Shown: positions 8,825 to 18,333 of the stretch, in pieces
Layout: the number at the start of each line of letters is the position of its first letter
How positions within the stretch are numbered: the stretch's first letter is position 1
Assembly (NCBI GenBank): GCA_002103075.1
Contig: DABG01000018.1
Span: 280,515-344,514, forward strand
Direction of reading: 5' to 3'
Length of the DNA stretch: 64,000 nucleotides
DNA from: Candidatus Gastranaerophilales bacterium HUM_9
GTDB taxonomy: Bacteria; Cyanobacteriota; Vampirovibrionia; Gastranaerophilales; Gastranaerophilaceae
Made by a program: the position numbers and the translations under genes
The notes under the pieces: generated by a model
Database searches by the model: none
What the model was told of the DNA's origin: nothing
The model's input: only the letters and a program-made list of their open reading frames with translations

Positions 8825-10831
8825 ATGCAAATCAGTAATTCTTTTATTAAAACAAGACCAACATTTAAAAGAAAACTTAGAGAAGACGAAAAACCACAAT
8901 TCTCAAAAACAATGAACGAAGCGTTTGATTATTTGGGCGTTGATACACGTGCGTTAATTATTCACGGTTCGTCTTTTCCAGACGAAGTAAAATCAACACA
9001 AAATTTGAATAACGAATACAAAATAAGTGATATTAAGAACAAAAACCCATATATTGGCTCACCTTATTACAATCAAGAATTTTTAGAATTTGCCAAAATG
9101 AACGGATTTAACGCAATTCAACTTGGTCCAAACGGCAAACTTAACCAATTGAATAATTCTCCATATAAATCATCAATCTTTGCTAAAAACGAATTATTTA
9201 TTGATTATGGCAAATTAAAAACAGATGAATACGCAAATATTTTGTCAGATAAAGATACCAAAGATGTTGAATGTATTGTTAAAAAACAAGACAGCAACTA
9301 TGATATGACTGATTTTGACGGAGCCAAAGAAGTTTCTGAAATCATATTAAATAAAGCGTACAAAAACTTTAAAACAAAATGCGAAGATAACGACCCAAAA
9401 GCGTTAAAATTAAACAACGAGTTTGAAGAATACAAGGTTTCAAACAACAATTGGCTTGAAAAAAATAGTGTATTCCATATTTTAACTAAGATTCATGGAA
9501 CAGACGATTTCGCAAAATGGGATAATGATGTAGATAAAGAACTTATCTCTAGAAAAGAAAGTGGCGATGAAGTTGCTAATTTCAGATACAAACAATTAAC
9601 TACAAACCCTAAATATAAATCAGAAATTGATGAGTATGAGTTTTCACAATTCCTTGTACACAAACAAGAAAAAGGCGACAAAGAATTACGTGAAAAAGAA
9701 AATATAAAATTTATTGGTGATTTGTTGGTAGGATATTCAAACTCTGATGAGTGGTCAAACCCTGATGCGTTTATGAAAGACTGGAAAGTTGGTGCAGAAT
9801 ACGGTGGTAAAAATGATGGACCTCAATTGTGGGGAATACCTGTTTTAAACCCTAAAAAACTTTTCAATGAAGATGGCTCATTGGGTGTTGCAGGTCAATT
9901 GGTTAAGGATAAGATTGATAGCGTGTTAGACGGTGTTGAAAACATCAGAATAGATAACGCTATGGGGCTTGTTGACCCGTATATCTATAAATCTTCTGCT
10001 GTGAAATCTGACGGCACAATTGATAGATGTAATGCAGGTTATATGTCACACATAAACGAAGTTGACCCTGAACACAACTATACAAAGATTTTACATAATA
10101 TATTATTACCATCATTAAAAGAACACAATATTAACCCAAAAGATGCTGTATGGGAGGATTTAGGTGCACAAAGCCAAACCTTTAGAGATGTTTTTTATGA
10201 TGGAAAAGTAGACGGTAAGGTTTACGAAGACGAAAAAATGAAAGGAATTATGTACAGTATCGGCGTCCGAATGGAAGGTGCTGACAAAAAAGCAAGATAT
10301 AGTTTTCTTTCAACACACGATAATGAACCATCTGCAAGACTACTTAAACAAAATTGGATATATCATAATGAAGGTTGGAACCCTATGTATTTAGCTGGGT
10401 TCTTAATTCCACCTATTGATAATAAGCAAGCAAAAATTTCTTCAGAATTTTGTAAAAAGATAGATAATGACCCTAAAGCATTGTTGAAAGCAAAATATGC
10501 TGAATTATTTAGAGGAACAGAAAACGTACAAGTATCTTTTGCCGATTTCTTCGGAATTGATAAGGTGTACAACCATGCCGGTCGTGATGATGTGAAAGAC
10601 AATTGGAAACTACGTTTGAACCCTGATTATCAAGATACTTATTATAAATCTGTCGAAACAGAAAAAGAACCTGCTATGAACATGCCTGAAATCTTGGGAT
10701 TGGCTGTAAATTCAAAGGTTGGTATATCTATTGCGAAAAAAGAAATTGATGATGACAAAATGGCGAAAGTTCAAGATTTACAATCAAGATTGGCTCATTG
10801 GAACAATGTTCTAAAAGAACCGGAAGAGTAG
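8825..10831 (+). CDS. GH77-like 4-alpha-glucanotransferase
   Basis: Probable amylomaltase-type enzyme that transfers alpha-1,4-glucan segments in maltodextrin or glycogen metabolism. The three GH77/GH13-clan acidic residues are in place: the nucleophile Asp in IRIDNAMGLVDP (about 377), the acid/base Glu in WEDLGAQ (about 444), and the stabilising Asp in STHDNEPSARL (about 499). The usual RIDH reads RIDN here, so the family is divergent. At 668 residues it is longer than amylomaltase (about 500); the extra sequence lies in the first third. The N-terminus (SFIKTRPTFKR) looks like a short tag unrelated to the fold. No good Shine-Dalgarno. Family assignment is by motif only. Confidence 0.72.
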   Translation: MQISNSFIKTRPTFKRKLREDEKPQFSKTMNEAFDYLGVDTRALIIHGSSFPDEVKSTQNLNNEYKISDIKNKNPYIGSPYYNQEFLEFAKMNGFNAIQLGPNGKLNQLNNSPYKSSIFAKNELFIDYGKLKTDEYANILSDKDTKDVECIVKKQDSNYDMTDFDGAKEVSEIILNKAYKNFKTKCEDNDPKALKLNNEFEEYKVSNNNWLEKNSVFHILTKIHGTDDFAKWDNDVDKELISRKESGDEVANFRYKQLTTNPKYKSEIDEYEFSQFLVHKQEKGDKELREKENIKFIGDLLVGYSNSDEWSNPDAFMKDWKVGAEYGGKNDGPQLWGIPVLNPKKLFNEDGSLGVAGQLVKDKIDSVLDGVENIRIDNAMGLVDPYIYKSSAVKSDGTIDRCNAGYMSHINEVDPEHNYTKILHNILLPSLKEHNINPKDAVWEDLGAQSQTFRDVFYDGKVDGKVYEDEKMKGIMYSIGVRMEGADKKARYSFLSTHDNEPSARLLKQNWIYHNEGWNPMYLAGFLIPPIDNKQAKISSEFCKKIDNDPKALLKAKYAELFRGTENVQVSFADFFGIDKVYNHAGRDDVKDNWKLRLNPDYQDTYYKSVETEKEPAMNMPEILGLAVNSKVGISIAKKEIDDDKMAKVQDLQSRLAHWNNVLKEPEE

Positions 10832-11092
10832 ATTAACAAATTTTTATACTACATCAAGTAATTTATTAGATATTATGTTACTAAAATATCTATTTTAAAA
10901 AACCATAAAAAATACTTTTTGAACAATCGCTCAAACCCATGCCAGCATGGAAAATCTCATACTTTTGTATGATGTTATTTTTTATTTATTTGGTAGAATT
11001 CTACCTTATATTTTATAGGTGTTTGAACTGCACAAAAATTTTTGGCTAAACGCAATTTAACCATAATAACTTTATAACCTAAAACCTCAAAA
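10832..11092. other. Intergenic region with three palindromes
   Basis: Between convergent genes. Contains CCATGC-CA-GCATGG (10937-10950), TCATAC-TTTT-GTATGA (10957-10972) followed by a T-rich run, and a perfect 14-bp palindrome GGTAGAATTCTACC (10992-11005). The second hairpin with its T tract could terminate the upstream gene. No reading frame of interest was seen. Confidence 0.4.
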
Positions 11093-12571
11093 CTATGGAT
11101 TTAACTTAATTAAATCATCATACATTCTATCAAAAATTTCGTCCCAGTTGCCGACTTCTTTTTGACGATACAATTTTACACTCTCATACCAATCACATTT
11201 AGTTAAATCTAAATGCCATCTCCAATTATAGTTATAAGGTAACAGTATCCAACAAGGAATATTCATAGCACCTGCTAAATGTGCAAGCGAAGTATCGTTA
11301 CAGATAACCAAGTCTAAATTTTGCAAAGCACCTGCCGTATCAGAAAAATTCTTAACTGTTTTTCCAATATCTACAATATCATAATCGTTTATGATTTTGT
11401 CTAAGTCCTCTGCACCCTCAAAAGTTTGGAACGAATAAAACTTAGTATTCTTTATTCCAAAAAGTTTTAAAAACGAAGTTATCTCAATAACTCTGTCCAT
11501 TTCATAGTGCGTATTTCCACGCCATTTTATGCCAATCTTGAACTTGTCATTATCAAAATATGTAGTTTTGTATCTCTCAATTTTTTCAGGCAAAGCCTTT
11601 AAATACCCCTCACGACCGATAAACATGTTTGTTTCATCAAGCCCCAAAACATAAGGCAAACTCAAAATAGGGATATGGTAATCAAAATGCATTACTGATT
11701 CGTGGTCAAATAATCTCATAACATAGATATCCGGATAATTCTCTTGAAAAAGTTCAACTAATGGAACCTGTGGTTTGAAAATAAGTTTTTTACATTTCTT
11801 TTTAAGTAATGGCAAATATCTTGCAAACATCAAGACATCACCAAACCCTGCTTCATAATATGTATAAACGGTTTTATCAGAAATATCTGTTTTACCGTCC
11901 CAGATTGGTGCGTTCTTTATCAAATTTGGATAAGTCGTTTGTTGCGTCATAATCGCACTTTGACGACATAACCTACTTTCAAAATATTCTAATCCGTGTT
12001 TATAATCACGGTTTCTAAAATAAGTTATTCCAGTAAAATATCTTGTTTCCATATCATTTGGACAAAGTTCAACCGCTTTTTTATAATACTTAATTGCTTT
12101 TTCAGGTTCTGAAAGATTGTTATAAATCAAACCCAAATTAAAATAGGAATCAGGGTTAGACGGAACAAGTTCAATCGCTTTTTCATACATTTTTATTGAG
12201 TTATCAAAATCTCCTGCATGCTTATATGCAGCTGCCATATTGAAAGTATAATTAAAACTTTCAGGCATATATTTTAACAACTCTTTATATATCAAAATCG
12301 CTCTCGGTGCGTCTTCCATCTCAAGATAAACTTTTGCCAAATTCTCATAAAAATAAGGTTCAGGAGTAATTGCAAGTGCTCGTTTTATAAATTCTTCTGC
12401 TCGACTAAGTCTAAACTTTTGAAGATTTATAATCCCCAAAAAGTTTAAAACTTCAGCATGCTCAGGGTTTTGTTCAACTATCTGAGTATACATAGTTTCT
12501 GCTTCATCAAGTTTTCCTTGCTTGTGAAGTTCAAATGCTTGTTTAAATAATTCTTTTTCGTCTGTTATCAT
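11093..12571 (-). CDS. TPR-repeat protein with GT9/GT41-like C-terminal domain
   Basis: 492 residues. The first 230 are tandem TPR units (e.g. AEVLNFLGIINLQKFRLSRA, PDSYFNLGLIYNNLSEPEKA). The rest resembles the glycosyltransferase-B half of heptosyltransferase/O-GlcNAc-type enzymes: GFGDVLMFARYLPLLKKK at the start, and VICNDTSLAHLAGAMNIPCWILLP with WRWH near the end, a nucleotide-sugar pocket typical of this group. It probably glycosylates protein or surface glycan in the cytoplasm. Start and upstream stop overlap by one base (TAATG) with the helicase gene, so the two are translationally coupled. Confidence 0.75.
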   Translation of the reverse strand: MITDEKELFKQAFELHKQGKLDEAETMYTQIVEQNPEHAEVLNFLGIINLQKFRLSRAEEFIKRALAITPEPYFYENLAKVYLEMEDAPRAILIYKELLKYMPESFNYTFNMAAAYKHAGDFDNSIKMYEKAIELVPSNPDSYFNLGLIYNNLSEPEKAIKYYKKAVELCPNDMETRYFTGITYFRNRDYKHGLEYFESRLCRQSAIMTQQTTYPNLIKNAPIWDGKTDISDKTVYTYYEAGFGDVLMFARYLPLLKKKCKKLIFKPQVPLVELFQENYPDIYVMRLFDHESVMHFDYHIPILSLPYVLGLDETNMFIGREGYLKALPEKIERYKTTYFDNDKFKIGIKWRGNTHYEMDRVIEITSFLKLFGIKNTKFYSFQTFEGAEDLDKIINDYDIVDIGKTVKNFSDTAGALQNLDLVICNDTSLAHLAGAMNIPCWILLPYNYNWRWHLDLTKCDWYESVKLYRQKEVGNWDEIFDRMYDDLIKLNP

Positions 12572-15500
12572 TATAAGTAATTTGTTATCCTATTTACACA
12601 AGCCTCAGAAGATACTAACCACTCTCTATAAGAAAATCTACAAACTTTGAATCCGCAACGTTCAATGATAGCTTGTTTTTTCATATTCTTCATAGAGGTT
12701 TTAGTATTGTCTGCAACACCGTCACATTCGATTACAAACTTGTTATTCACAACCAAATCTGCACTTACGCCACCAAGGTCAACCCCTGCTCTAACCTCAT
12801 AACCTAATGTTCTCAAGGTTTCTGCAACTTCTCTTTCAAATGAGTTTTTATATGTGTTTTCATCAAGCTCGTGATTAACAATCTTTTCGTGTTTTTCTTC
12901 GTATTCCTTGATATATGAAACGTAGCTTCTGAATAGACCTTCAGGCAACTCTGAACAATCTCTTGAAACAAAGTTTATCATTTGTTTTTTAGCCCTTGTA
13001 ATCGCAACATTAAACAAATTAGGTTTTTGCAAGAAAGTTATACTTTGAGGAAAACTGTTATTTGCAAACGCCCAAGAAATAAGGATTATATCCCTTTCAT
13101 CACCTTGGAATGTATGAGCTGTACCAATCTCAATTTGGTGTTTCTCCATCATATAGTCAGAAATAACTTTGCTAACTGAAATTTTTAACTGTTCAACCTG
13201 AGCTCTAAACGGTGAAATAATACCAATAGATACAGGATTATCTGGGTTTTCACGTTCATTATCCACGATAATTTCGTGCAAACGTTTAACTAACGCTTCA
13301 ATCTCAGGCAAGTTTCTAGTTGCATCTGCATCAACCTTGCCATCTGGAACTTCTACTATCTCTAGTACTTTCTCATTAGGGTCATCTTTTTTCATTACTC
13401 TAATTCTATTGCCGTAAAATTCTTTGTTTGAGAAATTAATAATTGGTGGCAAACTTCTAAAATGTTCATCAAGAAGAACAGGCTTCATAGAGTAATAATT
13501 TGCAATATCAAACATAGAGTTTGTTCTAAATCTCCACATAAGTTGATATCTGTCTGCAACCTCATATTTGCTCATAAAAGATTGTTCTTTTGCTGATTCC
13601 AAGAATGAAAGGTGTGGAAGTTGTTTGTCGTCACCTACAATTACCGCTTTCTTTGCACGATAAAGAATAGGAAAACAACTAGCAATATCACATTGAGAAG
13701 CCTCATCAATGATAGCCACATCAAACAACCCTGGTTTCATAGGCAAAGAACCTGAAACAGCATAAGTTGTAACACACCAACAAGGGAACGCTTCCAACAA
13801 CGGTTTAAAATCTTCTGCTTCTAGCAATCTATTTTGAAGACTTTTCTTACGTTCAACCAAAGACTTTGAATGAACATACAATCTTTGACGTTTGGTTTGG
13901 TCACGCATAAGTCCTTTTAATGCGTTTCTACGTTTATTGATAAGTATATTTTTAACAAGTTTGTTTTGTTTTTTCTTTAATGTTCTTATTTTTTCAGTGA
14001 TAACGTGAACATTACCAAGGTCTTGAATTTCTGCTTCGATATCTTTTGCTTTACAAATAATATCTGCCAATTCAAGTTCATCATTAAGTTTTAAAATATT
14101 CGCTTGAGTTGGTGTAAAATCACCAAGTCCAAGAAGTTTTTTCAACTTGTTTACAGAAGTGTAATTATTAACAGAAGCAAAAAATCCTGATTTTTTCAGG
14201 TTCTTTTCCATATCTTCTGAGATAGCTTTTACTGATTCTATTGTTTCTCTTGAAAGTTTTGACCTAATAAACTCTGATGCACCAGACATTTTTTTCTTTT
14301 CGGCTGCTTCTTGTTTTACCTCAGTCCATTCTTTTTCAAGTTTAATTATTTTTTCTGCTTTATTCTCTAAATCTCTGATAGAATCCAATAAATCGTCCAT
14401 GTCGGAAACATCAACTAAAACATTGCTCTCAACATCTTCATCAAGGTCAACTTTATTTGATAACAAGTCTTGAAGCTGATAACTAAGCTGTTTTTGGTAA
14501 TTCAACCTACCAGCTCTCAAAGCTAAGTAAGGCGCACCAAGTTCATTAAGCCTATCAGCAACAACGTCAACAGCTTTGTCCATTCTTGAAGCAACAAGCA
14601 CCGTTTTACCATTTGCAATCAAGTGAGCAACAAGGTTAACGATTGTTTGGGATTTACCAGTCCCTGGAGGACCATATACTGATACAAGTTTACTTGTTTC
14701 AATGTTTTCAATAACACTTGCTTGAGAATCACTCAAAGCTAAAGGTGTTATCGGATTGAAATGTTCATTCGTTTTTTGTGGGATTTGAACAGATTTTGAT
14801 TGAATATACTCTTCATTTATCACATTCAAAACAGTTTCTCTGTACACTCCACTAGGTTTTTCAGCGATTTGAGTAAGCTCGTGAAGAACCCCTGCTGTCA
14901 CAGATGGACGCTTTGTAAGGATTATCGCACATTGATTGGTTAGAGTAACTCTTTCAACTTTTGTATGTTTAACCGCTGTATATTCATCTGACTCATCATC
15001 ATTATCTGAATTGTCATCTGACTTTGAACTTGTTTCTTTTGAAATATTATCTTCATCAATATCATCAGAGTGGTCTAAAACTATATTTATATCAGGGATT
15101 ACTGATTTTAAAGTTGTTAAAAAGATTTCCATTTTTTCTTCTGTAATTGGAAGAGTTGGAACAACGTCTAATAACCCCTCTAAGAAAGACTCAGTTTCTT
15201 CTTCGTCACCTGTTTTTTTGATAAGTGACGCTAAAGCACCTGTGTTTAATGACAAAAACTCGTCTGTAAGCATACAGTTGATATTTACACCATTACGTTC
15301 TAAACGACAAGGCATATATAATAATGGGGTCAAAAATTCTGATTTTTTTCTACTTTTTGGATTACCACCAACGAGGAACATATAACCATAGATTAAATAT
15401 TTTTCTTTTTGGTTAAGTTCGCTTTGAATCATAAGTTCAGTAATTTTGCTATCACTACCATCTAGTTTTAAGTATTCAATATCAGATGTAAAAAGTTTAT

Positions 15501-15666
15501 CATCATCTTTTAAGAATATCCATTTGTTATCTTTATCAGATTTTAGGTTTCTGAATGTTGAACTTTTAACTTCTTCACGCACACAATCGTGAAGATATAA
15601 TGATAATTTTTTAACAAAACTATTATTGAATGCTGAATTAATCGCTCTCGTCGCTTCTTGTAACAT
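12571..15666 (-). CDS. SF1 (UPF1-like) helicase fused to a PD-(D/E)xK nuclease domain
   Basis: 1031 residues. Walker A is GPPGTGKS (about 331-338); Walker B is AIIDEAS (about 650) followed by GDDKQLPH; later motifs include IGTAHTFQGDERDIILISWA and NVAITRAKK, all of the UPF1/Dna2-like AAA_11/AAA_12 type. An acidic Ser/Asp-rich stretch lies at about 205-230 and a coiled coil between the Walker boxes. The last 100 residues form a Vsr/DUF559-like nuclease fold (FEREVAETLRTLGYEV... SADLVV... FVIECDG). It unwinds nucleic acid and probably cleaves DNA. Such fusions occur both in repair and in phage defence; nothing here decides between them. GGAG precedes the start. Confidence 0.85.
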   Translation of the reverse strand: MLQEATRAINSAFNNSFVKKLSLYLHDCVREEVKSSTFRNLKSDKDNKWIFLKDDDKLFTSDIEYLKLDGSDSKITELMIQSELNQKEKYLIYGYMFLVGGNPKSRKKSEFLTPLLYMPCRLERNGVNINCMLTDEFLSLNTGALASLIKKTGDEEETESFLEGLLDVVPTLPITEEKMEIFLTTLKSVIPDINIVLDHSDDIDEDNISKETSSKSDDNSDNDDESDEYTAVKHTKVERVTLTNQCAIILTKRPSVTAGVLHELTQIAEKPSGVYRETVLNVINEEYIQSKSVQIPQKTNEHFNPITPLALSDSQASVIENIETSKLVSVYGPPGTGKSQTIVNLVAHLIANGKTVLVASRMDKAVDVVADRLNELGAPYLALRAGRLNYQKQLSYQLQDLLSNKVDLDEDVESNVLVDVSDMDDLLDSIRDLENKAEKIIKLEKEWTEVKQEAAEKKKMSGASEFIRSKLSRETIESVKAISEDMEKNLKKSGFFASVNNYTSVNKLKKLLGLGDFTPTQANILKLNDELELADIICKAKDIEAEIQDLGNVHVITEKIRTLKKKQNKLVKNILINKRRNALKGLMRDQTKRQRLYVHSKSLVERKKSLQNRLLEAEDFKPLLEAFPCWCVTTYAVSGSLPMKPGLFDVAIIDEASQCDIASCFPILYRAKKAVIVGDDKQLPHLSFLESAKEQSFMSKYEVADRYQLMWRFRTNSMFDIANYYSMKPVLLDEHFRSLPPIINFSNKEFYGNRIRVMKKDDPNEKVLEIVEVPDGKVDADATRNLPEIEALVKRLHEIIVDNERENPDNPVSIGIISPFRAQVEQLKISVSKVISDYMMEKHQIEIGTAHTFQGDERDIILISWAFANNSFPQSITFLQKPNLFNVAITRAKKQMINFVSRDCSELPEGLFRSYVSYIKEYEEKHEKIVNHELDENTYKNSFEREVAETLRTLGYEVRAGVDLGGVSADLVVNNKFVIECDGVADNTKTSMKNMKKQAIIERCGFKVCRFSYREWLVSSEACVNRITNYL

Positions 15667-16387
15667 AAATTAAGTACTCCAAATGTATATAAATCAATTG
15701 TACCATAGATTAGGGAATAATGAAAATAGTCTGTCTATATTATTTGTTATTTATTCTTGTTTTTATTGAGCTAGAAACTTCAACTTACTGTTTGTAAAAT
15801 TATAAATAAGATATTTTTATTAAGTAAAATGGTTACAGGAATACTGAATAAAATTTTACTACTATCCATGATAATTTTAATCCGTCATTGCGAAAATTTG
15901 CACCGCAAATTTGTGGCAATCCAGAATTCAACGGTTTTGAAATCACCTCAAGTGTCGTCCTGAACTTGATTCAAGACCCCTGCAAACAAAAACCGTCATT
16001 CAGAGCGTGCAATTAATATCTTTTGAGGCAAGCGAAGAATCCCTGCGAACATATAAAGTATTTTTTAGTTAACTATTTTCTTTCTTTTCAGAGTTGCGAA
16101 GCCAAAAGAAAGAAAACAGTAGAAAAAGAAAGAAACGGCACGCTGAGTAGACACGAAAATATTAGCACTCAACCGTTGGAGCTCATAACTCGAAATTCGT
16201 AATTTTATTTTAGTTATCGAATTTCTCAAACAAATTCGCTATCTGGGTTTCGTTTATGTTTTCGTATCTACTATGTTGTTTTCAACAACAATTAAACTGT
16301 TCAATAAAATCAAATTAAATGTCTTAACTTTTTCCTTAATACTTATATATTGAAAAATAATCATCACTTCTCAAATACTAATTTTCA
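15667..16387. repeat. Gene-free 720-bp repeat block
   Basis: Contains a GTCATTGCGAAAATTTGC / GCAAATTTGTGGCAATCC palindrome region (15894-15930), a CCTGAACTTGATTCAAGACC unit, a GCGAAGAATCCCTGCGAACAT unit, an inverted pair TTTTCTTTCTTTT / AAAAGAAAGAAAA (16076-16088 and 16104-16116), and an element bounded by inverted repeats at 16145-16272. No credible gene. Confidence 0.65.
16145..16272. repeat. MITE-like element with near-perfect terminal inverted repeats
   Basis: AGTAGACACGAAAAT at the left end and, inverted, AGTAGATACGAAAAC at the right end match at 13 of 15 positions. Inside are two further hairpins (ATAACT...AGTTAT, and CGAATTT ctcaaac AAATTCG). No coding potential. Confidence 0.5.
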
Positions 16388-16990
16388 TTATTTGTTATTT
16401 TCTATATAAGTAAGTGTTGCTATAATTTCATCAGCTGTTTGTTTAGATAATTTATAAAAAATACTGTTTTTATTTGTATTTGAAAGCATGACTAACGAAA
16501 TTAGCGGGTTTTGTAAATCATTTATTTGAAGCCTTATTGAAAGTTCAGAACATTTATTTTTGATTTTACTTCCACCTGCAACAGAACCAATGACAGCACC
16601 TGCAAGACCAAATAACAAAGCACCCCCTGCAGCCATCATTCCTTTTCCTTGTATTTGTTGTTCACCATCTTCAAAAAGATTGAAATTTATTAAATCTGAA
16701 TATTTTATTTTCTTGAATTCACTTTTCTTAAGAGTTGTATTATAAGATATAATTGCGAATTGTTTATTGTTATCATCCACCAAGAATCGAGTTAATTGAT
16801 TGGTATTAACTTCAACAGAATTTGAATAAGTATGAATATCTATAGATTTACTTATATTGAAATTGTTCTCTGCAATAATGTTTTCAAAAATTTTTTCTGC
16901 TTGTTTTTTTGTTTCTTTTATTTGTTTTTGCTGTATTGTTACGGCAAAAATACAACCTACAATAATAATTAAAAGTATAAGTATAAGCAT
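16388..16990 (-). CDS. Hypothetical membrane-anchored protein with glycine-zipper segment
   Basis: About 200 residues. An N-terminal hydrophobic span (MLILILLIIIVGCIF) is followed by a charged helical part, a Gly-rich hydrophobic stretch (MMAAGGALLFGLAGAVIGSV) that resembles a glycine zipper, and a soluble tail. I chose the ATG at 16990, because AAAGGA stands 8 nt before it; the ATG at 17014 has no ribosome-binding site. Function unknown. Similar zipper segments are found in small envelope proteins. Confidence 0.6.
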   Translation of the reverse strand: MLILILLIIIVGCIFAVTIQQKQIKETKKQAEKIFENIIAENNFNISKSIDIHTYSNSVEVNTNQLTRFLVDDNNKQFAIISYNTTLKKSEFKKIKYSDLINFNLFEDGEQQIQGKGMMAAGGALLFGLAGAVIGSVAGGSKIKNKCSELSIRLQINDLQNPLISLVMLSNTNKNSIFYKLSKQTADEIIATLTYIENNK

Positions 16991-17086
16991 AACTACGTCC
17001 TTTCTTTTAAGCATGTCTTATTTATCTGATTATATTGAACATGTCCAGTATTTCACTAATTATACAATCATTCACGATAACATTCC

Positions 17087-18184
17087 CTATGTAGCAAATC
17101 TAAAGTGAACCAAGTCGCCGTCTTGAACTACATATTCTTTACCCTCTAATCTGGTTACACCTTTTTCCTTACAAGCCACGTAAGAACCAAGTTCTGCAAA
17201 ATCCTTATAAGGTGTGATTTCTGCTCTAATAAATCCTCTTTCAAAATCAGTATGAATAACACCTGCTGCTTGAGGTGCTTTTGTACCCTCTTTTATTGTC
17301 CAAGCGTGAACTTCTTTTTCACCAGCAGTAATGAATGTCAAAAGTTTCAACAAGCTATATACTGATTTAATCATCTTATCAATACCACTTGTTTCTACAC
17401 CCAAATCTGCCAAATACTCTTTTGCTTCATCTTTACCCAGTGCAACAAGTTCTTCCTCTATCTTTGCTGAAATAATTACCATTTGTGCGTTATGACTTTT
17501 TGCATATTCGTCAACCAATTCAGTATATTTATTTCCTGATTTCAAATCATCTTCTGACACGTTAGCACAATAAATAACTGGTTTTACTGACATCAAATTC
17601 ATCATCTTTATAATGTCTTGCTCTTCTTCGTCAAAATAATCTTCTGGGTTAATAAATGAACCTGCTGACAACAAGTCAGACAATTTTTTCAAAACTTTGT
17701 CCTCTAAAACTGCTTGTTTATCACCTGCTTTTACTTGTTTAAGAATTCTTGCCTCTCTTTTTTCTATAGATGCTAAATCTGCAAGTACAAGTTCAGTATT
17801 AATAATCTCGATATCATCAATCGGGTCAACCTTGCCAGATACGTGAATAGTGTTTTCATCATCAAAACATCTAACAACCTGAATAATAGCGTCAACCTCT
17901 CTAATATTATGCAAGAACTGGTTACCTAAACCCTCACCTTTACTTGCACCTTTTACAAGACCTGCAATATCTACAAATTCAATAGCTGTTGGGATTATCT
18001 CTTTTGTATTACATAACTTTGCTAACACTTCTAATCTTTCATCAGGAACAGTAACAACACCTACATTTGGCTCAATAGTACAAAATGGGTAATTAGCACT
18101 CTGTGCGTTCATTGATGAAGTCAATGCATTAAACAATGTTGATTTTCCTACGTTTGGTAATCCAACTATACCAGCTCTTAACAT
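17087..18184 (-). CDS. ychF: Redox-regulated ATPase/GTPase YchF (Obg family)
   Basis: P-loop protein that binds ATP in preference to GTP and associates with ribosomes and the stress response. Walker A is GLPNVGKS (residues 7-14). The G3 motif is DIAGLVKGASKGEGLGNQFL. The G4 motif is NVSE instead of NKxD, the mark of YchF. A coiled coil lies in the middle and a TGS domain at the C-terminus (about 280-365, ending YVVQDGDLVHFRF). Length of 365 matches the family. AAAGGAGA precedes the ATG. Monocistronic. Confidence 0.95.
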   Translation of the reverse strand: MLRAGIVGLPNVGKSTLFNALTSSMNAQSANYPFCTIEPNVGVVTVPDERLEVLAKLCNTKEIIPTAIEFVDIAGLVKGASKGEGLGNQFLHNIREVDAIIQVVRCFDDENTIHVSGKVDPIDDIEIINTELVLADLASIEKREARILKQVKAGDKQAVLEDKVLKKLSDLLSAGSFINPEDYFDEEEQDIIKMMNLMSVKPVIYCANVSEDDLKSGNKYTELVDEYAKSHNAQMVIISAKIEEELVALGKDEAKEYLADLGVETSGIDKMIKSVYSLLKLLTFITAGEKEVHAWTIKEGTKAPQAAGVIHTDFERGFIRAEITPYKDFAELGSYVACKEKGVTRLEGKEYVVQDGDLVHFRFAT

Positions 18185-18318
18185 CTATATTCTCCTTTGT
18201 TTTATTCTTGTTTAAATCAATTTATCCCTATTATACCTTGAATATAATTATTTTGAAATTTTATCAAATTCTTTATAAAAAACTTCTGAAATTATAAAAT
18301 TGTTTTTAATATTTGTTG

Positions 18319-18333
18319 TATAATCAAACTATG
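18319..18333 (+). promoter_or_regulatory. Putative leaderless promoter of mgtE
   Basis: TATAAT, then CAAACT, then ATG. A start 7 nt after the -10 hexamer would fall on the A of the ATG. No Shine-Dalgarno is present and no good -35 is seen. Confidence 0.5.

Noticed and set aside
14936..15385. 149-codon plus-strand frame inside the helicase gene
   Set aside because: Antisense shadow of the acidic Ser/Asp-rich stretch; no ribosome-binding site and low-complexity composition.
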